Shown here piece after piece: positions 8,992-18,700 of a stretch of 64,000 bases of DNA. Every line of letters starts with the position of its first letter. Position 1 is the first letter of the stretch. The translations under genes were made by a program, and so were the position numbers. The notes under the pieces are model-generated. The model did no database searches. It saw nothing but the letters and a program-made list of their open reading frames with translations, and was not told the DNA's origin. Origin of the DNA: Lewinellaceae bacterium (GTDB lineage: Bacteria; Bacteroidota; Bacteroidia; Chitinophagales; Saprospiraceae); assembly GCA_016713985.1 (NCBI GenBank), contig JADJOD010000007.1, forward strand, positions 186,001 through 250,000, written 5' to 3'.

Positions 8992-10356
8992 TCAACGTTT
9001 GAACTTGCCCGGAATTCCTCCTTTCGGCGCGCCCATACCCGGCGGCATACCCATTTTGCCCATGGGAGTGTTGGCCAATTTGTGCATCATTTTCCGCATG
9101 TCGCCAAAGTTTTTGATAAACAGGTTGATTTGTTCCAGCGACTGACCGCAGCCGCGGGCGATGCGTTTTTTCCGGGAAAGGCTGAGCAGGTCGGGGTTGC
9201 CGCGTTCCTCGGGTGTCATGCTCTGAATGATGGCTTCCACGCGGTTGATGGCTTTGTCGTCGATGGGAGCGTCTTTTAGTGCCTTTCCCATGCCGGGAAT
9301 CATGCCGATCAGGTTTTTCAGGTCGCCCATTTTTTTGATTTGCTGCATCTGGCCCAGGAAATCGTTGAAGTCGAACTTGTTCTGCTTCATCCGTTTTTCT
9401 AAGCGTTTGGCTTCCTCCTCGTCAAATTCCATCTGTGCCTTCTCCACCAGCGACACGATGTCGCCCATGCCAAGGATTCGCTGCGCCATCCGCTCGGGGT
9501 AAAACACGTCGAGCGCGTCTAATTTTTCGCCCTGCGATACAAATTTGATCGGTTTGCCGACGATGTATTTGATGCTGAGCGCTGCCCCGCCCCGGGTGTC
9601 GCCGTCGAGTTTGGTGAGCACCACGCCGTCAAAATTGATGCGGGTATTAAACGCTTCGGCGGTGTTCACCGCATCCTGCCCCGTCATCGAGTCCACCACA
9701 AAAAGGGTTTCGGTGGGTTTGATGGTATCTTTTAACGCGGCCACCTCGTCCATCATCACCTCGTCGACCGCGAGGCGGCCGGCGGTGTCGATGATCAGGA
9801 CGTTGTGGCTGTGCTGTTTGGCATAGGCCACGGCGTTTTTGGCGATCTCGACCGGGTTTTTATTCTCCACCTCCTTGTAAATCGACACCTTGATGCTGTC
9901 GCCCAGCACCGTCAACTGGTCGATGGCGGCGGGGCGGTATACGTCGCAGGCCACAAGCAGGGGGTTCAGTTTGCGCTGCTCCTTGAGGTATTTGGCGAGT
10001 TTGCCGGAAAAAGTTGTTTTACCCGAACCTTGCAGGCCCGCTACCAGTACGATGGCGGGGCTACCTTTTACGTTGATGCCGACACTTTGCCCGCCCATGA
10101 GTTCGGTCAGTTCGTCCATCACGATTTTGACCATCAGCTGTCCGGGCGACACACTTTTCAGCACGTTTTCGGAGCCGAGGGCCTTGTCCTTTACTTTATC
10201 GGTAAATTCCTTCGCGATTTTATAGTTCACGTCGGCGGCAACCAAAGCGCGCCGGATCTCCTTGATACTTTCGGCGACGTTGAGTTCGGTGATGCGGTTG
10301 CTGCCGCTCAGGACTTTAAATGCACTTTCCAGGCGATCGCTTAGACTTTCAAACAT
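8992..10356 (-). CDS. ffh: Signal recognition particle GTPase Ffh
   Basis: A 454-residue protein of normal Ffh length. The N domain (helical, about 1-85) is followed by the G domain: G1 GLQGSGKTTFSGKL near 110, DVYRPAAIDQL, G3 DTAGRLAVDE, G4 TKLDGDTRGGAALS, and GMGDIVSLVE at the domain border. The Met-rich M domain (about 300-450) has KRMKQNKFDFNDFLGQMQQI and RIARGCGQSLEQIN, the RNA-binding helix-turn-helix. It binds 4.5S RNA and signal sequences and delivers ribosomes to FtsY. The frame is intact. Its start is directly preceded by a heptamer repeat tract. No 4.5S RNA gene was recognised nearby. Confidence 0.96.
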   Translation of the reverse strand: MFESLSDRLESAFKVLSGSNRITELNVAESIKEIRRALVAADVNYKIAKEFTDKVKDKALGSENVLKSVSPGQLMVKIVMDELTELMGGQSVGINVKGSPAIVLVAGLQGSGKTTFSGKLAKYLKEQRKLNPLLVACDVYRPAAIDQLTVLGDSIKVSIYKEVENKNPVEIAKNAVAYAKQHSHNVLIIDTAGRLAVDEVMMDEVAALKDTIKPTETLFVVDSMTGQDAVNTAEAFNTRINFDGVVLTKLDGDTRGGAALSIKYIVGKPIKFVSQGEKLDALDVFYPERMAQRILGMGDIVSLVEKAQMEFDEEEAKRLEKRMKQNKFDFNDFLGQMQQIKKMGDLKNLIGMIPGMGKALKDAPIDDKAINRVEAIIQSMTPEERGNPDLLSLSRKKRIARGCGQSLEQINLFIKNFGDMRKMMHKLANTPMGKMGMPPGMGAPKGGIPGKFKR

Positions 10357-10363
10357 AGTTTTA

Positions 10364-10418
10364 CGGTGGACGGTAGATGGTGGACGGTGGACGGTTGACG
10401 GTGGACGACGGACGGTAA
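10364..10418. repeat. Heptamer repeat tract (GGTGGAC type)
   Basis: Imperfect tandem heptamers of the ggtggac / ggtagat type lie between ffh and the next gene. The same unit makes the longer array at 57826-57955, also just upstream of a minus-strand start codon. Confidence 0.7.
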
Positions 10419-10538
10419 GTTGTCCGCTGTCCTTTTTCGGGCGGCAAAGATAGGGTATCGGAAGATTCTTTGGGGGTTAAACAAATACATTCCTGAAGGA
10501 AAATTTTTCGGAAATTTGCTCTTCATCGAACACCAATC

Positions 10539-11186
10539 ATGGAAAAAACAAGCAAAACAGCCCTGCTTCTCGGCGCCACCGGCCTCGTTGGCAGTCATTT
10601 GCTGCAACAGCTGCTGGAAAGCCCCCACTACGGAAAAGTTGTGGCGCTGACCCGCCGCCCGCTGGAAACACAACACCCGAAACTGGAACAGGTGATCCTC
10701 CACTTCGACCAGCCCGACCCGTCCCTGATTCGGGGTGACGACCTGTTTTGCGCGCTGGGCACCACACTTCAAAAGGCGGGTTCGAAAGAAGCGCAATACC
10801 GGATCGATTGCACCTACCCGTATGAAATCGGAAAAATTGCGAAACAAAACGGTGCGCGGCAATACCTCCTGGTGTCGTCCGTGGGCGCCGATGCCGCCTC
10901 TTCCGGGTTTTACCTGAAGACCAAAGGTGAACTGGAAGAAAAAATACGCCAACTGGAATTTGAACACTTTGTATCGGCCCGGCCCTCGTTCCTGTTGGGC
11001 GACCGCAGCGAATTCCGCCTGGGTGAAAAGATCGGGATCGTATTGGCAAAAATATTTGCGCCTGTTATCCCGCGTCGTTATCGCGGCATCGAAGCGGCAA
11101 AAGTAGCACGCGCCCTGATCAAGGCCGCCAACGATGGCAGCCGGGGAGTACAGTTCGTCGAGTCCGAGCGTTTGCAGGCGTTTTGA
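10539..11186 (+). CDS. NAD(P)-binding oxidoreductase, HTATIP2/TIP30-like
   Basis: A 215-residue atypical short-chain dehydrogenase. The Rossmann motif is right at the N terminus: TALLLGATGLVGSHLLQQLL (GxTGxxG). FCALGTTLQKAGSKEAQYRID and QYLLVSSVGADAASSGFYL match the conserved SSxGA segment of TIP30-like proteins; the usual YxxxK is replaced by FYLKTKGELE. RPSFLLGDRSEFRLGE is also typical. The substrate is unknown. It stands alone on the plus strand, divergent from ffh, with the heptamer tract between them. Confidence 0.8.
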   Translation: MEKTSKTALLLGATGLVGSHLLQQLLESPHYGKVVALTRRPLETQHPKLEQVILHFDQPDPSLIRGDDLFCALGTTLQKAGSKEAQYRIDCTYPYEIGKIAKQNGARQYLLVSSVGADAASSGFYLKTKGELEEKIRQLEFEHFVSARPSFLLGDRSEFRLGEKIGIVLAKIFAPVIPRRYRGIEAAKVARALIKAANDGSRGVQFVESERLQAF

Positions 11187-11405
11187 CCGTTTTTCCGCTA
11201 TTTTTTAAATCGCGACCGTTTTTCGGCGTTTGGCTACCGTTTTATTCGGATTCCGAAATTTGTTAATGCTTAAATTTTTTCCCTTTCCGGAGCCTTTGCC
11301 GTGTCTTTTGGCAAGGGTTTGGTTAGTTATTTTTTTTAATCCGTGACCGCTTTGGACCGGCATGGCCATTCATTTGCCTCCGGCAATTTTCAAAAGCACT
11401 TCTGA

Positions 11406-12423
11406 ATGAAAAACGCTCTACTTATCACCCTCTGTGTCAGTCTGTTGGCTACCAACGTTGCATCCGGGCAGCAAGACCCGATGTTTACCAAGTACTTTTT
11501 CAACAGCCTGATCTACAACCCGGCGACCGCAGGCAGTGCCGAACACCTCTCCGCCAACCTCATCCACCGCCAGCAATGGCTCGGTTTGGAAGGCTCCCCG
11601 TCGACACAGTCGCTCACCGCCCATACGCCGCTCCGCAACGAACACGTCGGGCTGGGCCTGAGCATGGTAAACGACAATATCGGTGCAAGCGGCACCTTCG
11701 ATCTCAATACCGCCTATGCCTACCGGTTTCGGGTGGGTAAAACATCCAAACTTTCGATCGGCCTCCAGGCAAGCGTCACCAACTGGCGTGGCAACTGGTC
11801 GGAACTGGTGCTGGAAGACAACGACGATGTGTCGTTTAACGACCAGATCAGTCGCTGGCTGCCCAATTTTGGCGCGGGTATCTATTTTTACAACCAGCAG
11901 TTTTATGCCGGCGTCGGTTGTCCGCGTATCCTGGAATACGACTTGCGGCAAGTCGATCAACAAACCACCCCCATATACGCCCGGACCTACCGCCATTACT
12001 ACGCCACCATCGGCTCGGCCTTTAAATTGGGCGGCAACAACAACCTGATCATCCGGCCTTCCGCCCTGTTGAAAAACACCGGGGCATTCAGTTCACTCCG
12101 CAAAGACAAGGCATTCCGGAACTTCGGTTCGCCGACCGAACTGGACCTGGATTTGTCTTTTATGATCGCCCAAACCTTTTGGATCGGCGCCGCCTACCGC
12201 ACAGCGCCTCGAATCGGGCAAATCGTCGAATGATTCGGCGGACATCTGGGCTGCTCTTTATTTTCGCAACGGCCTGCGCATCGGTGCGGCCTACGACATG
12301 ACTTTGAGCCGTTTAAACGACGTCAACAACGGCTCTTTTGAAGTAATGGTGGGTTATGAATTTGATATAAAAGTTAAGAAAGTGGCTTCACCCGTTATTT
12401 TAAGACCCGGTAAACTTTCCTGA
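11406..12423 (+). CDS. PorP/SprF-family T9SS outer-membrane protein (one frameshift)
   Basis: Signal peptide MKNALLITLCVSLLATNVASG, then QQDPMFTKYFFNSLIYNPATAGS, the hallmark of PorP/SprF proteins, with LIHRQQWLGLEGSPSTQ and GLGLSMVNDNIG after it. The continuous frame ends at 12233 but the coding pattern goes on in another frame as LESGKSSNDSADIWAALYF through GYEFDIKVKKVASPVILRP to a stop at 12421-12423. The break is near 12205 and fits one inserted base. Rejoined, the product is about 338 residues, the usual size of this beta-barrel. It sits 49 bases upstream of a PorE-like gene; PorP proteins carry T9SS-related surface functions through such partners. Confidence 0.85.
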
Positions 12424-12472
12424 CTTTTCGGACATTATATAATCCCCGATCAACAGTTAAAACTAAGAACCG

Positions 12473-14920
12473 ATGGCATTAAAGAACATTTCAGGAATCA
12501 TTGCTTTCCTCCTGCTGAGCGGAAACGCACTGGTTGCACAATCCGGCACCCTGAAGCGCGCCGACGACGCCATGCGCGACCTCGATTATATCACGGCTAT
12601 CTCCCTTTACCAGCAGGTTTTACAAAAAGAAGACAACGCGGAAGCAAAAGTAAACGTCGCAGAGTGTTACCGGAAGATCAACGACACGGAAAACGCCGAA
12701 TACTGGTACGCCCAGGTGGTGCAACTGCCCAACGCCCGCTCTATTCACCGGCTGTACTACGGCATGATGCTCCAGGCCAACGGCAAATGTGACCTCGCCA
12801 AAGCATGGCTCAAACAATACATCAAGGAGGCGCCCAACGACGCCCGCGGCCAATATCTGGCACAGGCCTGCGACCTGGAAGAGGAACTGATGACCAAAAA
12901 CCGGGGCTTTTACGTGGTCAGCCACATGCCGTTTAACTCCAATCTCGACGATTTTAGTCCCACTGTGTTTGCCAATACGGTCATTTTTGCAAGTGATCGC
13001 GACCAAAGCGGTCCCGTCAAACGCACCAGTATGTGGACGGGAAATCCTTTCGCCGAATTGTATTCCGTGCCGTTCGAAATCCGGGGCATCCATCCGGGCG
13101 ACTTTCAATACGGGGGCACGGCCAAGTTTTCCAAAGAACTCAATACCAAATACCACGAAGCAGCCGTATGTGTTTCACCCGACGGGCAAATGATCTATTT
13201 TACCCGCAACAACTTTGACGACGGCAAAACCGGCAGAAGTGACGAAGGCTTGGTCAAGTTGAAAATTTACGGAGCACAAACCACCAGTAATGGCAGCTGG
13301 ACCAACATCACAGGATTGCCCTTCAACTCCGACGAATACAGCGTCGCCCACCCCAGCTTGAGCGCCGACGGCCAGCGCCTTTATTTTTCCAGCAATATGC
13401 CGGGCGGGTATGGCGATATGGACTTGTATGTCAGTGAGTTAGTGAATGAACGTTGGGGCCCGGGGGTCAACCTCGGCCCCGTGGTCAATACCGAGGGAAA
13501 TGAAATTTTCCCCTACATCGATCCGAACAACCGCTTGTATTTTTCTTCCAACGGACATATCGGCCTCGGAGGACTCGATATCTATTATACCACCGGCAAC
13601 GGCCTGTACCAGTGGAACCTGCCCGTCAATCTCGGATTTCCTATGAATTCCAAAAGCGACGACTTCGGTATCACCTTCGGCGGCGACCTCACCTGGGGTT
13701 ATTTTTCATCGGACCGGGACGGCGGCGCGGGCCGCGACGATGTGTACGGCTTTCAAAAAAGTGCGTCTCCGGTGGAAATATTCGTGTACGACGCCCAGTC
13801 AAAAATCCCGGTCAGTGGAGCCGCTGTGGCCAACTCGCAGACCGACCTGACCCTGACCACCGGACCCGACGGCAAAATCGCGTTTGACATGCGCTATGCC
13901 GACTGCGCCGATTTTTCCGTGGGCAAAAAGGGATACGAACCCGTGGTAAAAAGGGGCTGCACCAACGAAACCACACCCGGCGAAATCACCCGCATCGAAA
14001 TACCGATCCAGAAACAGGCCAATTTTATCATCCAGGGCATTGTATTCGATATGACCGACGGCTATCCGGCCGAAGGCGCCCGCGTGACGCTGGCGAATGA
14101 ATGTGGCAAAGCGGTGCCGCAGGCTTATATCACCGGCAGCGACGGACGGTATAAATTCAAACTCGATAAAGACTGCTGTTACAGCGTCAAAGCCGTCAAA
14201 GACGGTTTTATCGCAGCCACTTCGTCCGGCAACTGCACCAAAAGTCAGGACAAAAGCACAACCCTGAAAGCCAATCTCAGCCTGCTTCCTTACAGCGACG
14301 GCGAGGGTATTTTGGCAGACAGCCTGGAAAAAAGTGTTTTGCAGCAGGGGCCGAAGTTCAACCCTGCAACCGGTTTGTATGAAAATCCCGACGGTTCGCC
14401 GGCCAGTTTCGACCTCAACAAAGGCCTTACCGTAAGAAACGGCGTTCTGTTTGACAACGGAACCCCCAGCAAACCCGAAAAAGGCCCCTGGGAGCGTGGT
14501 TCGGCGGGTTATCTGCTTCATTTATACTACGACTACAATCAGGTCAATATGCGCCAGGAATCGCGGCCCGAACTCGAAAAATTAGCAAAAACGCTGTTGG
14601 AAAACCCGGATTTGCAGGTAGAGATTTCTTCCCACACCGATTCCCGCGGCTCCGACGAATACAACCTCGAACTCTCGCAAAAACGAGCCGACGCCGTGGT
14701 CATCTGGCTGACCCAGCACGGCGTCGCCCGCGAACGGCTTACGGGGCGGGGTTACGGAGAAACACAGCCGGTGAATCATTGCACCAACGACGCCCCCTGC
14801 TCCGAGGCGGAATACCAACTGAACCGCCGCACCGAGTTCCGGGTCATTGGATCGGGCGTGACGATCTCCCAACCCAAAATCAAGGGAAAATCGGCGCCTT
14901 GTGCGGGATGCCCCTTTTAA
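12473..14920 (+). CDS. PorE/SprE-like TPR-PD40-CarboxypepD-OmpA outer-membrane protein
   Basis: An 815-residue protein. Signal peptide about 1-22; TPR-like repeats about 25-120 (AISLYQQVLQKEDNAEAKVN); PD40/WD40-like propeller about 140-430 with repeated SPDGQMIYFTR, SADGQRLYFSS and DPNNRLYFSS blades; two carboxypeptidase-regulatory-like domains about 435-610; and an OmpA C-terminal peptidoglycan-binding domain about 680-800 with EISSHTDSRGSDEYNLELS. This order is that of PorE, which ties the T9SS to peptidoglycan. Pairing with the PorP-type gene just upstream is the common arrangement. Frame intact. It ends in a Cys-bearing tail APCAGCPF. Confidence 0.85.
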   Translation: MALKNISGIIAFLLLSGNALVAQSGTLKRADDAMRDLDYITAISLYQQVLQKEDNAEAKVNVAECYRKINDTENAEYWYAQVVQLPNARSIHRLYYGMMLQANGKCDLAKAWLKQYIKEAPNDARGQYLAQACDLEEELMTKNRGFYVVSHMPFNSNLDDFSPTVFANTVIFASDRDQSGPVKRTSMWTGNPFAELYSVPFEIRGIHPGDFQYGGTAKFSKELNTKYHEAAVCVSPDGQMIYFTRNNFDDGKTGRSDEGLVKLKIYGAQTTSNGSWTNITGLPFNSDEYSVAHPSLSADGQRLYFSSNMPGGYGDMDLYVSELVNERWGPGVNLGPVVNTEGNEIFPYIDPNNRLYFSSNGHIGLGGLDIYYTTGNGLYQWNLPVNLGFPMNSKSDDFGITFGGDLTWGYFSSDRDGGAGRDDVYGFQKSASPVEIFVYDAQSKIPVSGAAVANSQTDLTLTTGPDGKIAFDMRYADCADFSVGKKGYEPVVKRGCTNETTPGEITRIEIPIQKQANFIIQGIVFDMTDGYPAEGARVTLANECGKAVPQAYITGSDGRYKFKLDKDCCYSVKAVKDGFIAATSSGNCTKSQDKSTTLKANLSLLPYSDGEGILADSLEKSVLQQGPKFNPATGLYENPDGSPASFDLNKGLTVRNGVLFDNGTPSKPEKGPWERGSAGYLLHLYYDYNQVNMRQESRPELEKLAKTLLENPDLQVEISSHTDSRGSDEYNLELSQKRADAVVIWLTQHGVARERLTGRGYGETQPVNHCTNDAPCSEAEYQLNRRTEFRVIGSGVTISQPKIKGKSAPCAGCPF

Positions 14921-14951
14921 AGAGTCTGTCTCAACATGCGTCAAGCAAAAG

Positions 14952-15853
14952 ATGCTCAAAATCGCCTGGTCGCCCGTTTATAAGTACGAATTGCCCGAGG
15001 GCCATCGCTTCCCTATGGTCAAATACGAGCTCATTCCCGAGCAAATGTTGTACGAGGGCACTGCTAATCCCGGCAATTTTTTTCACCCCGACCCGCTGCC
15101 GGAAGACGTCGCCCTGCTCACGCATACCAAAGAATACTGGGACAAACTCAACCAGGTTCGGCTGAGCGACAAGGAAGTGCGCGCCATCGGCTTCCCGATC
15201 AATGAAAAATTCGTGTACCGCGGAAGGCATATCGCCAACGGCACCATCCAATGCGCCCGGTACGCCCAACAATTCGGGTGCGCCATGAATGTGGCCGGGG
15301 CACCCACCACGCATTCGCCGACCGGGGAGAAGGTTATTGTTGTTTCAACGACCAAGCTGTCGCAGCCAATTATTTAATAAACAACAACTTAGTAAAAAAA
15401 ATCCTGATCGTCGACCTCGACGTGCACCAGGGCAACGGCACAGCATCCATTTTCCGCAACAACCCGCAGGTGTTTACTTTTTCCATGCACGGCGAACGCA
15501 ATTACCCGCTCCGGAAAGAACAATCCGACCTCGACATCGGGCTGCCCGACGGCATGACGGATACCCCCTACCTCGATATATTAAAAGACAAGTTGCCGCG
15601 AATCGCCGATACTTTTCAACCCGATTTTATCTTTTACCTCTCCGGAGTGGATATCCTCGCCACCGACCAGTTGGGGCGACTCGCCATCAGCCGCGAAGCC
15701 TGCCGCGAACGCGACCGGTTCGTGTTGTCGTTTTGCCAACAAAACAATATTCCCGTAACCGTGTGTATGGGCGGTGGTTATTCGCGGCGCATCGCCGATA
15801 TTGTGGAAGCGCACGTCAATACGTTCCGGGTGGCACAGGAAATATATTTTTAA
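14952..15853 (+). CDS. Histone deacetylase-fold amidohydrolase (one frameshift)
   Basis: Start ATG 14952 (MLKIAWSPVYKYELPEGHRF). The first frame runs to 15377 but the family sequence leaves it near 15305: ...GCAMNVAGG changes frame to GTHHAFADRGEGYCCFNDQA. One extra G in the run at 15297-15301 restores a product of about 300 residues. Class II-like HDAC motifs: HPDPLPE, the catalytic His-His in GTHHAFADRG, the zinc-binding DLDVHQGNGTA, Asp in YLSGVDILATDQLG, and VTVCMGGGYS. Bacterial members deacetylate acetylpolyamines, acetoin-related or other small amides; the substrate is not shown. It starts 32 bases after the PorE-like gene. An assembly error is likelier than a dead gene since both halves keep all active-site residues. 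Confidence 0.82.
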
Positions 15854-15928
15854 GTTTCCTGCGATTTGTTACCTGTAAAGCATCCGTGTTAATACCATGC
15901 AGATTTGGTTTTATATTAAAACTCAAAA

Positions 15929-15962
15929 TTTGTACATCGTTTTACCGGAGGATATACTTTTG
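15929..15962 (+). promoter_or_regulatory. Bacteroidota-type promoter TTTG-N22-TACTTTTG
   Basis: TTTG at 15929-15932 and TACTTTTG at 15955-15962 match the -33/-7 boxes; the ATG of the following gene is 21 bases downstream. Confidence 0.6.
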
Positions 15963-15982
15963 ATGCTTACAAAAAAACGATC

Positions 15983-16535
15983 ATGAAAAACCTCATCTTT
16001 TTCTCCGCTATTGCCCTGACCGGCGTTTATTGCTTTTCATTCATGACGCCTTCGCCGGGTGCCCGCAAAAATTCCGACCCGGTAGTGATTATTCTGACCG
16101 ATTCCGCCCGATCCGCCGGGATACATTGTGAGAAAACCGGAAATATCTGGACCGTTTCATCCGGTTCTGCCGAAGCATACCTGGATCAAATAGCCGTCAG
16201 CCTGGGAAAAGCCGACTTGTATTCTTTCATCGATATCCGTCCGGAATTCGCCCCTGATTTTTCCGCAGGGTCGCTCACAGGTTTCGGAGTTGCCCCCGGA
16301 CGGGAAAAAAGTACCGGTCGGGGTCGTATTCAAATCCGGCGCAACATCCGGCCAAACGCTGACCATGTACAGCGATGAAGAACACAGCTGCACCGCCGCC
16401 CCTTGCTCCTGTTGCGAATTTATCAAAAGAGAAGGTCGTATCCTCGGTTGCAAATGTGGCGCTGACCCTGAGTGCCAGGCCGGTGCGCAGGACCGCTGCA
16501 ACCATACCGTAAAAACAAAAACCACGGGGCAATAG
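15983..16535 (+). CDS. Small exported protein with Cys-rich C terminus, unknown function (one frameshift)
   Basis: Not recognised. The start at 15983 gives an N-terminal hydrophobic signal (MKNLIFFSAIALTGVYCFSF). The first frame ends at 16378, but from about 16290 the coding pattern moves to another frame reading PPDGKKVPVGVVFKSGATSG and on to a stop at 16533-16535. Rejoined by one base the product is about 184 residues. The C-terminal part holds many cysteines (HSCTAAPCSCCEF, LGCKCGADPEC) spaced like a small metal or iron-sulfur site or disulfide knot. A good promoter lies just upstream and the ribosomal S21 gene follows. Confidence 0.55.
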
Positions 16536-16582
16536 CCGGAAGCGTTCCGGAATTTCCACTCCTGAGGAAATTTAGCCGAAGA

Positions 16583-16615
16583 TTTGCAAAAGTTTCGAAA
16601 AACGAACTATCTTTG
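16583..16615 (+). promoter_or_regulatory. rpsU promoter, TTTG-N21-TATCTTTG
   Basis: TTTG at 16583-16586 and TATCTTTG at 16608-16615, 21 bases between, an almost perfect match to the Bacteroidota promoter. It is followed about 52 bases later by the S21 start, which also has a clear AAGGAG ribosome site at 16655-16660. Confidence 0.75.
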
Positions 16616-16666
16616 CAGCCCGAAAATTCGGGAACCATTTTTTCACTAAAACTTAAGGAGAAATTC

Positions 16667-16861
16667 ATGCTCATCGTTGAGGTCAAAGACGGCGAAGCCA
16701 TTGACAAGGTACTCAAAAAGTACAAACGTAAATTTGAAAAAGCGGGCATTTTGAAAGAATTGCGCCGCCGCAAAGCTTTCACCAAACCTTCGGTACAACG
16801 CCGGACAGAGGTGCTGAAAGCAGTTTACAAAGAAGAAACCTACGGCAACAAAAACGATTAA
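16667..16861 (+). CDS. rpsU: 30S ribosomal protein S21
   Basis: A 64-residue protein starting MLIVEVKDGEAIDKVLKKYK and rich in Lys/Arg, with the family core KRKFEKAGILKELRRRKAF. Length and motif match Bacteroidota S21, which helps translation initiation on the small subunit. The longer open frame upstream was rejected because the ATG at 16667 is preceded by AAGGAG with good spacing and by a strong promoter, and the S21 family starts here. Confidence 0.95.
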   Translation: MLIVEVKDGEAIDKVLKKYKRKFEKAGILKELRRRKAFTKPSVQRRTEVLKAVYKEETYGNKND

Positions 16862-16956
16862 GCCGCGAAGCGGGTTGAATGGGGGTAAGTTGTTGAATTT
16901 GTGGATAGAACAAGTATCTTTCCAGCCGATTTGACCGCCTAAACCGCTTATCAGCC

Positions 16957-17865
16957 ATGTTTTACGAAGAGTCGTTCTACGGATATTTGTCGCTCGAACG
17001 CCGTTTTTCTGCACATACCCTGACGGCTTATCGCGGCGATTTACAAAATTTTATCGCTCATTGTACTGAGCATCAATGCCTTACCTCGGTTTCCGAAGTA
17101 AGGCATTTGCATGTCCGCAGCTGGATCGTGGCCCAGATGCAAAACGCACAAAGCGCCCGAAGTATCAACCGCCGCCTTTCCTGCCTCAAAACCTATTTCC
17201 GCTTCCTGAAAAAACGCCGCCTGATCGAAAAAGACCCCATGCAAAAAGTGGTGGCGCCCAAAACCGGCAAACGATTGCCGGTTTTTGTACAGGAAAATCA
17301 AATGGCTGCGCTCTTTTCCCACCTCACTTTTGGCGACGACTACACCGGCCAGTTACACCGCATGCTGCTGGAAATCTTGTACGCCACCGGTATCCGGCGC
17401 AGCGAAGCATCCAACCTGAAAATCGGTGATGTGGACCTACAGCGTTCGGTATTGCGCATTTCCGGAAAGGGCAATAAAGAACGTTTCGTGCCCTTTGCCC
17501 GGTACCTGGGCGGACTGCTGGAGGCCTTTATCCCCCTGCGCCGCAATACCTTTCCCGGCAACGACCAACCCTGGTTGTTTCTCAATAAAAAAGGGGAACG
17601 TATCAGTCCCGAAAACATTTACTACATCGTTCACAAACACCTTTCCGCCGTCACCACGGCCGAACAACGCAGTCCGCACGTACTGCGCCACTCTTTTGCC
17701 ACCCACCTGTCCAACCACGGCGCCGACCTGAACGCCATCAAGGAACTGCTCGGTCATGCCAGCCTGGCCGCCACACAGGTGTATATGCACAACAGCATCG
17801 AACGATTGCTGAAGGTGTACGAACAGGCGCACCCGAAAGGTAAGGAGGAGGACGATGTGAAGTAG
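16957..17865 (+). CDS. xerC: Tyrosine recombinase, XerC/XerD type
   Basis: A 302-residue integrase. The N-terminal SAM-like DNA-binding domain is about 1-90 (SLERRFSAHTLTAYRGDL), the catalytic domain about 108-290. The active-site set is complete: Arg147 in YATGIRRSE, Lys171 in ISGKGNKERFVPF, His241 and Arg244 in SPHVLRHSFATHL, His267 in LLGHASLAATQ, and Tyr276 in QVYMHNSIERL. Length and motifs fit chromosomal Xer enzymes that resolve chromosome dimers at dif, rather than phage or transposon integrases. Its place after rpsU, and no attachment site or mobile genes next to it, supports a housekeeping role. XerC versus XerD cannot be decided firmly. Confidence 0.88.
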   Translation: MFYEESFYGYLSLERRFSAHTLTAYRGDLQNFIAHCTEHQCLTSVSEVRHLHVRSWIVAQMQNAQSARSINRRLSCLKTYFRFLKKRRLIEKDPMQKVVAPKTGKRLPVFVQENQMAALFSHLTFGDDYTGQLHRMLLEILYATGIRRSEASNLKIGDVDLQRSVLRISGKGNKERFVPFARYLGGLLEAFIPLRRNTFPGNDQPWLFLNKKGERISPENIYYIVHKHLSAVTTAEQRSPHVLRHSFATHLSNHGADLNAIKELLGHASLAATQVYMHNSIERLLKVYEQAHPKGKEEDDVK

Positions 17866-17999
17866 GATCGCCATACCCGGATGGGGAGGTCTGTTTTGAC
17901 AATTCCTTAGCAATCCCCGATAAAATTGCGTTAAACCGGCGCATTCCAGTAGGCGTCTAACATTTTGTGCCCGAATTTCGCAGAAAAATTAACCACACC

Positions 18000-18541
18000 A
18001 TGTATCGTATTTGCCTCTTTTTCCTCGCTGCCGCCGGCTTCCTGAGCTCCTGCAGCCCCCAACTGTCGGTTTTAACAGCAAATTGTATGAAGAACAAAAA
18101 TGGTCGGACGACGATCTGAAACGCATACAGTTTTATCTTTCCGACGACCTCACGATCTACCGCTATCTCGACGAAGAAGGCGGCGCCACCATTACGTCGG
18201 GCCAGATTAAAATCGTGGACGGCCGAAAAACCGAACAGGTTTATTTCAAGTCCGGCACCCCCGGTGTTTTCCTGTTCCGTCCCAAAGCGGAACATTTTGC
18301 CGTCAGTTTTGAAGACAAGGGAGAAACCCATTACCTGACGTTTGGCCCCAATCCGAAATACAGCGGCCAGTATATGCTCTTAGCCAGCGAATGGGACAAA
18401 CGTTCCGGAAAAGTGACTTATGCCGGCAAAAAATTCTATACCTCCTCGGAAACGGTCCCCCGCCTGCTGGTAAATCTCAAAAAAACGAGTTATTACAAAA
18501 CGGAAGGCCGAACCGCAGGAGGAAGAACGGTCAACCAGTAA
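18000..18541 (+). CDS. Lipoprotein of unknown function (one frameshift near the N terminus)
   Basis: ATG 18000 opens MYRICLFFLAAAGFLSSCSPQ, a clear lipoprotein signal with lipobox LSSC. That frame is lost near 18070, where the main open frame takes over as VGFNSKLYEEQKWSDDDLKR and runs to 18541; one added base joins them into about 180 residues. The mature part contains RIQFYLSDDLTIYRYLDEE, GVFLFRPKAEHFAVSFE and KVTYAGKKFYT. I recognise no named family, though similar small lipoproteins with this FYLSDDL pattern occur in Bacteroidota. Function unknown. Confidence 0.65.
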
Positions 18542-18586
18542 CGCGTCACCGTTTAAGTAAGCGGGCAAAAAAAAAGAAACTAATTT

Positions 18587-18599
18587 TCCCCCCCCCCCA
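18587..18599. repeat. Poly-C homopolymer tract
   Basis: About a dozen C in a row, followed by further G and C runs up to 18618. It lies in the noncoding gap before recN. Its exact length is unreliable in most sequencing methods. Confidence 0.7.
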
Positions 18600-18670
18600 G
18601 GGGGAGAACGCCCCCGGGAAAAACTCTTAAAACAAAAAATTTTACAACTGATATTTCAGCGCACTTTTGC

Positions 18671-18678
18671 TACTTTTG
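18671..18678 (+). promoter_or_regulatory. Candidate -7 box TACTTTTG before recN
   Basis: TACTTTTG fits TAnnTTTG and is 22 bases before the recN ATG. No clear -33 box is seen. Confidence 0.45.
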
Positions 18679-18700
18679 CGCGGACTTCAATCGCCCGCCC

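Noticed and set aside
16957..17865. Phage or transposon integrase marking a mobile island.
   Set aside because: Length and motifs fit a chromosomal Xer enzyme, beside rpsU, with no attachment repeats or mobile genes next to it.
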